Notes under the pieces: generated by a model | What the model was told of the DNA's origin: nothing | Databases searched by the model: none | What the model saw: the letters and a program-made list of their open reading frames with translations, nothing else | Shown here: positions 25,417 through 34,075 of the stretch, in pieces | Numbering within the stretch: position 1 is the first letter of the stretch | Layout: every line of letters begins with the position of its first letter | Program-made: the position numbers and the translations under genes | DNA from: Clostridium_AB sp036639235 | Lineage (GTDB): Bacteria > Bacillota > Clostridia > Clostridiales > Caloramatoraceae | Length of the DNA stretch: 64,000 bases | Direction: 5' to 3' | Assembly (NCBI RefSeq): GCF_036639235.1 | Contig: NZ_JAVWJB010000008.1 | Coordinates: 12,152-76,151 of the forward strand

Positions 25417-26487
25417 TTATATTTCAATTAATGACTTTGGAGATGATGATAATACTCTATAGCCATCCTTAGTAACAACTATAAGATCCTCAATTCTAAC
25501 TCCTCCAAAACCTTCAATATAAATACCAGGTTCATCTGTAATAACCATTCCCTCTTGAAGAATAGTTTCTCCCTTAGGTGAAACCCTTGGTTCCTCGTGA
25601 ATTTCACGACCTAGACCATGTCCTAAACCATGTCCAAAACGCTCTCCATATCCACCTTCTATTATTATGTCTCTTGCAACTTTATCTAATTCTAAGCATT
25701 TAATTCCTGGTTTTATATTTTTTAGTGCCTCTTCATTTGCCTTAAGTACTAAATTATATATTTCCCTTTGCTTATCTGATGCTTTTCCAACAACAATAGT
25801 TCTTGTCATATCTGAACAATATCCATTGTATATACATCCAAAATCTAATGTTACAAAATCTCCATTTTCTATAACTTTGTCTGATGCAACACCATGTGGA
25901 AGTGCTGATCTTTCTCCAGATGCTACAATAGTTGAAAATGATAGTGATGATGCACCCTGCATTTTCATAAATCTCTCTAGTTCTATTGCAACCTCCACTT
26001 CTTTTATTCCCTCTTTAATGAAAGTTAATATATGTGCAAATGCCTTATCTGCTATAGCTGCAGCTTTAGCGATTTGCTCAATTTCATACTCGTCTTTAAC
26101 AATTCTAAGTTCATCTACTATACCCTCAAGATATACAAGTGAAATAGTATTAAACTTATTTTTGTAGGCTTCGTATGTTTTAAGAGTAATATGCTCCTCT
26201 TCAATACCTAGGGTTCTAATATTATTTTCTTTTATTAGCTCCTCTAAAATATTAGTTATAGGATGCTTATACTCAAGTATTTGGTACCCTTTAACTTCGT
26301 TTTTTGCTTGAAGTGTATATCTAGAATCTGTTATAAAATAAGCCTTATCCTGTGTAATTAAAATATAGCTTTCATCTCCTGTAAATCCAGTAAGATAATT
26401 TCTATTAAAATCACTTGCAATTAAAGCCCCATCTATATTCTTACTTAATAATTTGCTTCTAAAATTACTTAATCTAGTACTAATCAT
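25417..26487 (-). CDS. Xaa-Pro aminopeptidase/dipeptidase (M24)
   Basis: Metallopeptidase removing residues next to proline. N-terminal creatinase-like domain (1-120), then the pita-bread catalytic domain with the metal ligands visible: VTLDFGCIYNGYCSDMTRT (two Asp), GHGLGHGLGREIHEEP (His) and VITDEPGIYIEGFGGVRIED (two Glu). 356 aa, in the range of Firmicute PepQ/YqhT. It sits directly before efp, as yqhT does in Bacillus. Confidence 0.93.
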   Translation of the reverse strand: MISTRLSNFRSKLLSKNIDGALIASDFNRNYLTGFTGDESYILITQDKAYFITDSRYTLQAKNEVKGYQILEYKHPITNILEELIKENNIRTLGIEEEHITLKTYEAYKNKFNTISLVYLEGIVDELRIVKDEYEIEQIAKAAAIADKAFAHILTFIKEGIKEVEVAIELERFMKMQGASSLSFSTIVASGERSALPHGVASDKVIENGDFVTLDFGCIYNGYCSDMTRTIVVGKASDKQREIYNLVLKANEEALKNIKPGIKCLELDKVARDIIIEGGYGERFGHGLGHGLGREIHEEPRVSPKGETILQEGMVITDEPGIYIEGFGGVRIEDLIVVTKDGYRVLSSSPKSLIEI

Positions 26488-26490
26488 TTG

Positions 26491-26925
26491 TTACTTTCCT
26501 CCCATATTAAATAGTGCCCTCATTCCAAGTGAATAACCCTGGAATCCAAGACCACAAATCTGGCCAACGCAGGCTGGGGCTGTAACTGAATTTTTTCTAA
26601 ATTCTTCTCTGTTATGTATATTGCTTAAATGAACTTCAACAATTGGCATTGATACTGACTTTAATGCATCATGAATCGCAAAGCTGTAATGGGTATAAGC
26701 ACCTGGGTTAATAACTATACCATCATACTTGTCTAATGCATCTTGAATAATGTTAATTATCTCACCTTCAATATTAGACTGGACGATTACTGCCTTAACT
26801 CCAATTTCCTTTGCCTCACTTTGAATAAATGCGCATAAATCATCATATGTTCCGCTTCCGTATATAGTTTTTTCTCTGATTCCAAGAAAATTAAGGTTCG
26901 GTCCGTTTATAACTAAAATGTTCAT
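26491..26925 (-). CDS. aroQ: 3-dehydroquinate dehydratase, type II
   Basis: Third step of the shikimate pathway. The protein begins MNILVINGPNLNFLG with the active-site loop REKTIYGSGTYDDL (Arg, Tyr), then NPGAYTHYSFAIHDAL, and EVHLSNIHNREEFR with the catalytic His. The ATG at 26925 gives 144 aa, the normal length; an upstream in-frame extension is not supported. It ends 4 nt before pepQ and follows aroK. Confidence 0.95.
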   Translation of the reverse strand: MNILVINGPNLNFLGIREKTIYGSGTYDDLCAFIQSEAKEIGVKAVIVQSNIEGEIINIIQDALDKYDGIVINPGAYTHYSFAIHDALKSVSMPIVEVHLSNIHNREEFRKNSVTAPACVGQICGLGFQGYSLGMRALFNMGGK

Positions 26926-27022
26926 ACAATCACATCCTAAACACAACTTAAATATACTTATAGCACTTAGTATTTTAACAAATTTAACCCTATAATGCAA
27001 ATAATTATTGACACTCTAGAAG

Positions 27023-27517
27023 TTAATTACTGTTTATAATATCTAGTATTTTAGAGGTAATTTCTTCTAAAGTAGAATCATTAACTATGTGAAAATCACA
27101 TACCTCTTTATATAGGTCATATCTCTCATTATATAGTCCTATAAGTCTTTCCTTATTCCCCTTTATAAGAGGTCTAGATTCATCCTCTACATCTGATAAA
27201 ATACTTTCAAGTGGTCTATCTATAAATATAGTCCTATAATTTTTCTTTAAATGGTCTCTATTTTCTTCCCTTTTTATTATGCCTCCCCCAGTTGACAAAA
27301 TAACACTATCCATATTAACCATTTTAAGAGCCTTTGTTTCTTCTCTTCTAAACTCATCCTCAGATATATTAAACATATCTTCAATACTTCTACCAGATAC
27401 CTCAACAATATACTTATCAAGATCTATTAAACCTATTCCTGTTTCACTTTCTAATTTTTCTCCTATTGTGGTTTTGCCACATCCAGGCATGCCAATAAGT
27501 GCAATTTTTTTAATCAT
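27023..27517 (-). CDS. aroK: Shikimate kinase
   Basis: Phosphorylates shikimate with ATP. Walker A GMPGCGKTTIGEKL (residues 8-21), the shikimate-binding DLDKYI (Asp33) and EFRREETKAL, and the STGGGII loop (around residue 77) are all present. 164 aa. With aroQ below and aroE at the far end of the pilus cluster, three shikimate genes bracket the pilus genes. Confidence 0.95.
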   Translation of the reverse strand: MIKKIALIGMPGCGKTTIGEKLESETGIGLIDLDKYIVEVSGRSIEDMFNISEDEFRREETKALKMVNMDSVILSTGGGIIKREENRDHLKKNYRTIFIDRPLESILSDVEDESRPLIKGNKERLIGLYNERYDLYKEVCDFHIVNDSTLEEITSKILDIINSN

Positions 27518-27585
27518 TATAATTCCCCCATACGTTTATATAACTAAATAATACCACTTAATTAACCCCCTATGTCAATTTTAAG

Positions 27586-28014
27586 TTATGTATTATTTTC
27601 TATTATATAATTCACTTTCTTTGTATTTGAGAATTTTTTATATATTCCAGTAGAATCTATATTAACATCTTTAATTGTAATCATTTTCTTCTGACCATTA
27701 ACTACCCTAGACTCATAGCGTTTTGAAATCTTAATATTAATACAAGCATATTTATCTGACAAAATACTATCTGATGCCATAATGCTTTCATCTACAATAT
27801 TAATATAGTATGTTTTATTCCCATTTAGGCTAGTCTCTAATATCTTTGCATGTTTAATACCTATATCTGATAAATTAATCGTAGTTGACTTAGACATATA
27901 GTTAGAGGTTATCTTTCTTCCATCAACTGTTAAAGAGGCCATATCAGAGGCTATAAGTATTAGCACAACAAATAGCGGCAAAACGTAAATAGACACAAAT
28001 CCCTTTTTCCTCAG
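27586..28014 (-). CDS. Pilin-like protein with CTG start, GspK-like position
   Basis: A GTG start at 27996 would give 136 aa with no prepilin leader. Extending in frame to CTG at 28014 adds MRKKGF and produces a proper type III leader (RKKG cut before F) followed by the hydrophobic helix VSIYVLPLFVVLILI. AGGGGTGAG lies 5 nt before the CTG, which overlaps the preceding stop as CTGA, the same arrangement as ATGA coupling. Residue +5 of the mature protein is Tyr, not the usual Glu; GspK-type tip pseudopilins also lack Glu5. The remaining 110 residues are not recognisable. Confidence 0.7.
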   Translation of the reverse strand: MRKKGFVSIYVLPLFVVLILIASDMASLTVDGRKITSNYMSKSTTINLSDIGIKHAKILETSLNGNKTYYINIVDESIMASDSILSDKYACINIKISKRYESRVVNGQKKMITIKDVNIDSTGIYKKFSNTKKVNYIIENNT

Positions 28015-28415
28015 TTTATCTCACCCCTTTTTACTATTGTAGATAATCTTTCAAATGTAGTACCTGTTGTAATTCTATAAAGGTTGTTTGAAACATGTTC
28101 TATCTTAAACTCAGATATATTCGGTGCTATATGCTGTGATGCTGAGGAGTATCTTAGTGTACCCTTATAAACATATATCCTATTACCATCTATTAAATAA
28201 TCATGTCCTAATAATCTTATATCATTAGCTTCTTGAACCTTACTTACAGTAAATTCATGTGCTATTTGAAGGTTAACACTACTCTCCCCCTTCTTATCTA
28301 TTACACTATAACTTTGACTAACAGACTTATAAAATTTAACGCACCCTATAATAGTAATAGCCAGTATAAGCACACCTACTAATGCTTCAATTAGTGTAAA
28401 TCCCCTTTTTTTCAC
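28011..28415 (-). CDS. Type IV pilin-like protein (GspJ-like position)
   Basis: 134 aa with a prepilin leader KKRG cut before FTLIEALVGVLILAITIIG, including Glu5. The globular part has no motif I recognise. GTG start at 28415 after GGTGGTGG, overlapping the previous gene by 4 nt. Third of the four small pilin genes after pilD. Confidence 0.85.
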   Translation of the reverse strand: MKKRGFTLIEALVGVLILAITIIGCVKFYKSVSQSYSVIDKKGESSVNLQIAHEFTVSKVQEANDIRLLGHDYLIDGNRIYVYKGTLRYSSASQHIAPNISEFKIEHVSNNLYRITTGTTFERLSTIVKRGEIN

Positions 28416-28792
28416 CTAGCCACCACCTCATTAATCTTTTCATATTTATTACCCTTAAATACAAGGCTTATTTTAATATGCTTAATTCCCTCTTCAAAAC
28501 CATTTCTACAATATAGAATATATTCTCCTTCCTGTTTTTTCACTCCATTTACAACAAAGTTATATACATCATCTGGAGAACTAACTATTATTCCATTTCC
28601 ATCTATTAAAACATCATGTCCATCTCTATATATACTTCCTAGGCTTTTAACAATGCTTGAACCTCTTATATACTCATTTGAGTAATTAATATTTTCCTTT
28701 GCATCACCTATTATCTTAGAAACAGATACAACCATAATAGCCGTTATAATACATGCTACTAATGCCTCTATATAAACATATCCTTTTTTCAT
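28412..28792 (-). CDS. Type IV pilin-like protein (GspI-like position)
   Basis: 126 aa; leader MKKG cut before YVYIEALVACIITAIMVV, with Glu5 present. The rest contains a short beta-rich segment ending FKGNKYEKINEVV. ATG at 28792 after AAAGAGG, with its first base shared with the previous stop. Confidence 0.82.
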   Translation of the reverse strand: MKKGYVYIEALVACIITAIMVVSVSKIIGDAKENINYSNEYIRGSSIVKSLGSIYRDGHDVLIDGNGIIVSSPDDVYNFVVNGVKKQEGEYILYCRNGFEEGIKHIKISLVFKGNKYEKINEVVAR

Positions 28793-29265
28793 TAATTAAT
28801 CCTCTTTATTCTTGTATAACCTATGGTTAATGTTATTTCAGCATCTTTACTACTTCCTATATCTGATATAAAAATTGTAGTTGCCCCATGACCGAGGGTC
28901 CCATCGCTTTTAAACACAAGGTTGCCGCCATTAAGATCAGTTTTTCTAACCTTTAAAACAAATCCACTTGATAAGTTAACAGTTCTTATAAAACCCTCTT
29001 CATTATAAACATCAAATCTTTTATATCCACCGCTATTAACATCCTCAAACTTAACCTTAATAAGGCTACCACTTCCAATTGCATCTGACTTACAAAGCTT
29101 TAGTGCAGAAACTATTTTTTTAGACTCACTATCCAAACTACTGGTTTTAGTTGATGAAACAAATGGGTATACTATTGTCATAATAGACACCAATATAAAC
29201 AAAGAGAGGATTACTTCTATATAAGTAATCCCCCTTTTATATGAAAATATTTTTTTAGAAACCAT
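28792..29265 (-). CDS. Type IV pilin-like protein (GspH-like)
   Basis: 157 aa with a 12-residue leader ending YKRG before ITYIEVILSLFILVSIMTIV; Glu5 is present. The pattern KSDAIGSGSLIKVKF ... FKSDGTLGHGATTIFI resembles the GspH/FimT pseudopilin domain, where a DG.....GTI-type segment is common. It overlaps the end of pilD by 11 nt. Confidence 0.82.
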   Translation of the reverse strand: MVSKKIFSYKRGITYIEVILSLFILVSIMTIVYPFVSSTKTSSLDSESKKIVSALKLCKSDAIGSGSLIKVKFEDVNSGGYKRFDVYNEEGFIRTVNLSSGFVLKVRKTDLNGGNLVFKSDGTLGHGATTIFISDIGSSKDAEITLTIGYTRIKRIN

Positions 29266-30010
29266 AGTAATTCTTTAAAAACTCTAATATGTAATCTCCG
29301 TATACTAGAGCTATATATCCTCCTATACCTATGTATGGGCCAAATGCCATTGTTCTTTCACTTTTATCTTTACGCCTTATAAGAATAATGCTTCCTACTA
29401 TTCCTCCAAGTAAAACAGCTATTATAAGCATTAACACTCCCTTATATACCCCAAGAAACAATCCACACATAAGCGCAAGTTCAACATCTCCCCATCCCAT
29501 AGCTTTAAAAATAGCAAATACTGCAATTACCCCTGAACATATAAGTCCACCTAATATTAGGTTTCCATATGCTTCACCTAAATAAAACTGGTATCCTACG
29601 TAACCTACTGCAAGTATTAATCCTACTATACTTACCTTTTCATAAATATACTCTGTATAGTAGTCAATAAACCCAGTAACAATAAGCACTGCTGTTAAAA
29701 TAGTAAAAAAGAAAAACCTATATGTGAAATCAAACTCTAAATATATAAGAGTAAATAAAACCCCAGTTAAAACCTCAACAATAGGATATTGAATACTTAT
29801 TTTCTCTCTGCAGTGTCTACATTTTCCTCTTAAAATTATATAGCTTAAAACTGGTATTAAATCATACCACATTATATTTGAATTACATCCTGTACAATTA
29901 GAAGGTGGGTATGAAATAGACTCCTCCCTTGGAATTCTATAAATACATACATTAAGAAAGCTTCCTATAATAAGCCCAAGTATAAACACAAATATAGTAT
30001 AAACAACCAT
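29255..30010 (-). CDS. pilD: Prepilin peptidase/N-methyltransferase
   Basis: Membrane aspartyl peptidase that cuts prepilin leaders and methylates the new N-terminus. The N-terminal domain has IIGSFLNVCIYRIPR and the zinc-type CTGC ... CRHC tetracysteine. Two catalytic Asp are in TGFIDYYTEYI and in GWGDVELA. About eight membrane segments. ATG at 30010 (251 aa), 5 nt after GGAGG. Its targets are probably the five pilins beside it. Confidence 0.93.
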   Translation of the reverse strand: MVVYTIFVFILGLIIGSFLNVCIYRIPREESISYPPSNCTGCNSNIMWYDLIPVLSYIILRGKCRHCREKISIQYPIVEVLTGVLFTLIYLEFDFTYRFFFFTILTAVLIVTGFIDYYTEYIYEKVSIVGLILAVGYVGYQFYLGEAYGNLILGGLICSGVIAVFAIFKAMGWGDVELALMCGLFLGVYKGVLMLIIAVLLGGIVGSIILIRRKDKSERTMAFGPYIGIGGYIALVYGDYILEFLKNYYGF

Positions 30011-30022
30011 ATAAACCTCCAA

Positions 30023-30409
30023 TTACTCTATTTTGTCTTCTATTTTTCTTGAGTATTTTAGTAGATCTTCATATGTATACCTGCTTAAGTTATTTTCTTC
30101 AGCCTTAATACATTCTCCTTCATATAGTACGGAAATATTTTTAGGCCATGACTGAAGGTATCTACCTCCTATAGTACTAAGCTTTTGCTTTATACTCTCT
30201 AGTGAATCTGATCTTCTAATTTGACTATTTGGATTTTCGAAATTATACATATCCACTGAACTTTCTATTAGTTTTCCCTCAACTAAATAACGTTTTTCTT
30301 TAGATTCATTTATATATCTTAAGCTTATAGGCATTGCAATTGATGTAATAATTCCTATAATAGCAACTGTACATATAACCTCTATTAAGGTAAATCCTTT
30401 ATTTTTCAT
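30023..30409 (-). CDS. Type IV pilin, probable major (GspG/PilA-like)
   Basis: 128 aa; leader MKNKG cut before FTLIEVICTVAIIGIITSIA, with Glu5, the most canonical of the five. A helix follows (LRYINESKEKRYLVEGKLI), and the C-terminal segment contains the only Cys of the globular part. It lies between pilC and pilD, the usual place for a major pilin. Confidence 0.85.
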   Translation of the reverse strand: MKNKGFTLIEVICTVAIIGIITSIAMPISLRYINESKEKRYLVEGKLIESSVDMYNFENPNSQIRRSDSLESIKQKLSTIGGRYLQSWPKNISVLYEGECIKAEENNLSRYTYEDLLKYSRKIEDKIE

Positions 30410-30412
30410 AGG

Positions 30413-31453
30413 CTATACCTCAGCGTAAATCTGAAATACAGGAAGAAGAACACCTGCTAATACAAAACCAACAACAAGGGACATAGATATTATTAAAATA
30501 GGTTCAAATATCTTTGAAAGTCTTTTAGATGCAAATCCTACTTCTTTTTCATAAAAATCAGCAATACTTTCAAGTACAGAATCAAGTCTACCTGACTCTT
30601 CACCTGTTTCAATCATATTAGCAAAAAACTCTGGAAATAATCCTGACTGTTTTATCGAGAGGAAAAGACTTCCTCCCTCCTCAACTAAAACCTTAATATT
30701 TCTTACATAACTACTGTAATACTTTCCAAGTAAGCTTTCACATAGAAATAAGGCCTCAATTATTGGAACTCCACTAGACCACAATAATGCTAAGCTTCTT
30801 GCAAATTTTTCTGCAATTACCATTTTATAAAGAGATGAAAATCCTGCTATCTTAGTTATTATTCTATGAAATATAAACCCCTTAAACTTAATTATTATAC
30901 TTAAGACTCCGGTTATTATACTTATGCTAACCAAAATAAACATATCATCTTCTATTAATCTACTTATTGTAATCAATATCTTTGTAGGCATTGGGATACT
31001 TTTTATTGATAGGCTCTTTACCATATCATCTATCATAGGTAAAATAGTAAACATCATTACAATAGAAGCTATAATTGTAATAACTAAAATGAAAATCGGA
31101 TATGTCATTGCTTCTTTAATGAATTGCTTCGATTTGTACTCTTTATAGTAATAGTTTGACAAATTATCAAATATTACATCTAGCTTTCCTGTTTCTTCTC
31201 CAACCCTTACCATTTCACAAAAGGAATCTTCAAAGTGTTTAGTGTCTTTTATGCTTTCATATAGACTTTTTCCTTCATGTATACTCTCTACTATATTATC
31301 TAAAGCTCTATATGTTTTTCTGTTTTTTGTTTGATTTCTAATTGTGGTAAAGGCAGATACCACATTTATGCCTGAATTAAGCATAATTGAAATCTGCCTA
31401 CACAATAAGTAAATATTTTTGTAATTAATAATGCTGTTAATTATTATAGGCAC
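30413..31453 (-). CDS. pilC: Pilus platform protein PilC/GspF
   Basis: Inner-membrane platform of the pilus machine. Two repeated GspF domains with AGVPIIEAL-type segments (SSGVPIIEALFLCESLLG, and RVGEETGKLD / ETGEESGRLD), and three membrane segments (about 117-140, 167-190, 322-344). 346 aa, a bit short for PilC, due to the N-terminus. The annotated GTG at 31453 overlaps AGGAGG; ATA at 31447 or 31444 would be better spaced. Confidence 0.9.
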   Translation of the reverse strand: MPIIINSIINYKNIYLLCRQISIMLNSGINVVSAFTTIRNQTKNRKTYRALDNIVESIHEGKSLYESIKDTKHFEDSFCEMVRVGEETGKLDVIFDNLSNYYYKEYKSKQFIKEAMTYPIFILVITIIASIVMMFTILPMIDDMVKSLSIKSIPMPTKILITISRLIEDDMFILVSISIITGVLSIIIKFKGFIFHRIITKIAGFSSLYKMVIAEKFARSLALLWSSGVPIIEALFLCESLLGKYYSSYVRNIKVLVEEGGSLFLSIKQSGLFPEFFANMIETGEESGRLDSVLESIADFYEKEVGFASKRLSKIFEPILIISMSLVVGFVLAGVLLPVFQIYAEV

Positions 31454-31456
31454 CTC

Positions 31457-32515
31457 CTATAAATTAATCAGCCTCATAACTATATCTCTATCAACTGCAT
31501 AGGTCATTGCTTCTTCAAGGCTTATAGTTCCTGACTTACACAGTTCTACTAAAGACATATCCATAGTTTTCATCCCATTTTTGCTACTTGTTTGAACAAC
31601 AGAATCTATTTGGTGGGTCTTCCCTTCTCTTATAAGGTTACGAATAGCAGGACTTGCAGTCATAATTTCAAGTGCACATGTTCTACCGCTACCATCTGCT
31701 GTTTTAAGAAGTTGTTGTGATATAACTCCCTCAAGTACAGCAGCAAGTTGTACCTTAATTTGCTGCTGTTGATGTGGTGGGAAAACATCAACTATTCTAT
31801 TAATCGTTTTTGATGCTCCTACTGTATGAAGAGTTGATAGCACTAAGTGACCTGTTTCCGCTGCTGTTATAGCAATGGATATTGTCTCAAGGTCTCTCAT
31901 CTCTCCTATTAGTATTACATCTGGATCTTCTCTTAAAGCACTTCTTAGAGCATTTTGATAGCTCTTAGTATCTCCTCCAACTTCCCTTTGGTTTATAATA
32001 CTTTTCTTGTGCTTGTGAAGATATTCTATTGGATCTTCAAGGGTTATAACATGACAATTCCTTGTATTATTAATCTCATTAATCATAGCAGCTAGGGTTG
32101 TTGACTTACCACTACCTGTTGGACCTGTAACTAATATAAGTCCCCTTGTTTTCTTTGTAAGTTCTGATAATATTGGTGGCATATTAAAGCTTTCTAATGT
32201 TGGTACCTTAAGTGGTACTGCTCTTAGTGCTAATGCATCACTACCTCTTTGTTTAAAAACATTAACTCTAAATCTTCCTATTCCCTTTTCTGCATATGAT
32301 GAATCAACTTCCCCTGTTTCCTCATACTTTTGGTATGTATCCTTGTCTAATATAAACTGTGCATACTTTTTCGTATCCTCAGGTAATAATTTATCTTCTC
32401 CTATTGGAACTAATGTCCCATTTATTCTAAGCATAGGCGGTACACCAACCGTTATATGAAGGTCAGATGCACCTCGCATCTCACACTCTTTTAATAAATC
32501 TTTAAATTCTATCAT
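31457..32515 (-). CDS. pilT: Pilus retraction ATPase PilT
   Basis: Hexameric ATPase that drives pilus retraction. N-terminal PAS-like domain (1-100: MRGASDLHITVGVPP), Walker A VTGPTGSGKSTTLAAM, the Asp box LEDPIEYLHKHKKS, Walker B ILIGEMRDLETI, and the His box TGHLVLSTLHT. The AIRNLIREGKTHQ motif of PilT is also there. 352 aa. Its presence argues for a dynamic type IV pilus rather than a pure secretion system. Confidence 0.95.
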   Translation of the reverse strand: MIEFKDLLKECEMRGASDLHITVGVPPMLRINGTLVPIGEDKLLPEDTKKYAQFILDKDTYQKYEETGEVDSSYAEKGIGRFRVNVFKQRGSDALALRAVPLKVPTLESFNMPPILSELTKKTRGLILVTGPTGSGKSTTLAAMINEINNTRNCHVITLEDPIEYLHKHKKSIINQREVGGDTKSYQNALRSALREDPDVILIGEMRDLETISIAITAAETGHLVLSTLHTVGASKTINRIVDVFPPHQQQQIKVQLAAVLEGVISQQLLKTADGSGRTCALEIMTASPAIRNLIREGKTHQIDSVVQTSSKNGMKTMDMSLVELCKSGTISLEEAMTYAVDRDIVMRLINL

Positions 32516-32536
32516 GATTTTCCCCCTTGAATTAGA

Positions 32537-34066
32537 TTAAATTATACTTAAAACTTCACTTGTTGTTGTAACTCCCATTTTCAAAAGACTAATTGCAGAA
32601 TCTTTAAGTGAAATAAAATTCTCTTCATTAGCTTCTTTAATGAGGTTACTACTCCCTAATCTATTTCCTAAAGACTCTCTATAACTACTACTAATTTGTA
32701 ATGTTTCAAAAACGCCTATTCTTCCCAGATATCCAGTATAGCTACATTTTATACATCCTGATCCCTTTTTCAAAAGGTCACTTCTAGTTATATTTAAAAT
32801 ATTTATTTCATAATCACTTGGAGTATAGCTCTCTACACAATTATTGCATATTTTTCGAACAAGTCTTTGGGATATAACTCCTGAAAGACCAGAGGATATA
32901 AGATAGGGTTCTATACCCATATCTAAAAGCCTCTCAACCACCGAGTGACTATCATGTGTATGTATTGTACTAAGCACAAGATGTCCTGTTATTGCAGCCC
33001 TCATAGCAATACTTGCTGTATGACTATCTCTAATTTCTCCAACCATAATTACATCTGGGTCCTGCCTTAAAATTGATCTAAGACCACTTGCAAAGTCAAA
33101 GCCTATTTTAGAGTTAACATTAACCTGAGTTATACCCTCAATGCATTGTTCAACAGGGTCCTCAATTGTAATTATGTTCCTTTTGTTCATATCAAGCTGT
33201 CTAAGCATGGTATAAAGTGTTGTGCTTTTTCCGCTTCCTGTAGGTCCTGATACTAAAATTATTCCGCTTTTCTGGTTTAAGAAACTTTCTATTATACTTA
33301 AGTTTTCGTTAATTAAACCGATGTCATGAAGTCCTTTAATTTTTGTCTTTTCTTGGAATATTCTAATAACTATTTTTTCACCATTAACTGTTGGAATAGT
33401 AGAAACTCTTAGATCCCATAAAGTTCCGTTAGAATTTATACCTATTCTTCCATCAAGGGGAAGCCTTTTTTCCGAAATATCTATTTTAGATATAACCTTT
33501 ATTCTAGATATTATTGCATTATATGACGCTTTTGAAAATCTAAAACCCTCTCGTAAGTAACCATCTACCCTAAATCTAACCCTATAATATGATTTAAAGG
33601 GTTCTATATGTATATCACTAGCTAAAAGCCTTAGTGCCTCATTTATTATGTAATTAACTATCTTAACAGCAGGTGCATCCCCCTCTTGATCTTTAGGAGC
33701 ATCTACTGATTTAATTTCATCCCTTGTATCCTTAATGATTAATGTACTTTGAAGTGCATTACATATGAATTGCTCTAACTCCTGTAGGTTATGATAATGT
33801 AAAAATATAGGTTCATAGCCAAGTATAAATCGTATATCCTCACTATTTAATCCCATAATTGGATATGAAGTTAAAATATTAACCGTCTTAAGTTGATGAT
33901 TAGCTTCAAGGGGGATAAGGTTGTACTTTAAGCATATATCTCTTGGAATTAAACTAGTAACTTTACTATCTACCCTTAATCCCTCTAGAGAATTACAAAT
34001 TACAACTTTATCTGTTCCCTCTACCCTTTTATTATTAAATTCCTGCTTAACACTAAACAATAACAT
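32537..34066 (-). CDS. pilB: Pilus assembly ATPase PilB/GspE
   Basis: Hexameric ATPase that drives pilin assembly. N-terminal MshEN-type region (1-130), Walker A VSGPTGSGKSTTLYT, Walker B IMVGEIRDSHTA, His box TGHLVLSTIHTHD, and the tetracysteine CNNC ... CIKC near residues 415-445. At 509 aa it is shorter than many PilB proteins because of a reduced N-terminal region. First pilus gene after aroE, which ends 10 nt before it. Confidence 0.95.
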   Translation of the reverse strand: MLLFSVKQEFNNKRVEGTDKVVICNSLEGLRVDSKVTSLIPRDICLKYNLIPLEANHQLKTVNILTSYPIMGLNSEDIRFILGYEPIFLHYHNLQELEQFICNALQSTLIIKDTRDEIKSVDAPKDQEGDAPAVKIVNYIINEALRLLASDIHIEPFKSYYRVRFRVDGYLREGFRFSKASYNAIISRIKVISKIDISEKRLPLDGRIGINSNGTLWDLRVSTIPTVNGEKIVIRIFQEKTKIKGLHDIGLINENLSIIESFLNQKSGIILVSGPTGSGKSTTLYTMLRQLDMNKRNIITIEDPVEQCIEGITQVNVNSKIGFDFASGLRSILRQDPDVIMVGEIRDSHTASIAMRAAITGHLVLSTIHTHDSHSVVERLLDMGIEPYLISSGLSGVISQRLVRKICNNCVESYTPSDYEINILNITRSDLLKKGSGCIKCSYTGYLGRIGVFETLQISSSYRESLGNRLGSSNLIKEANEENFISLKDSAISLLKMGVTTTSEVLSII

Positions 34067-34075
34067 CTCTCCTAT

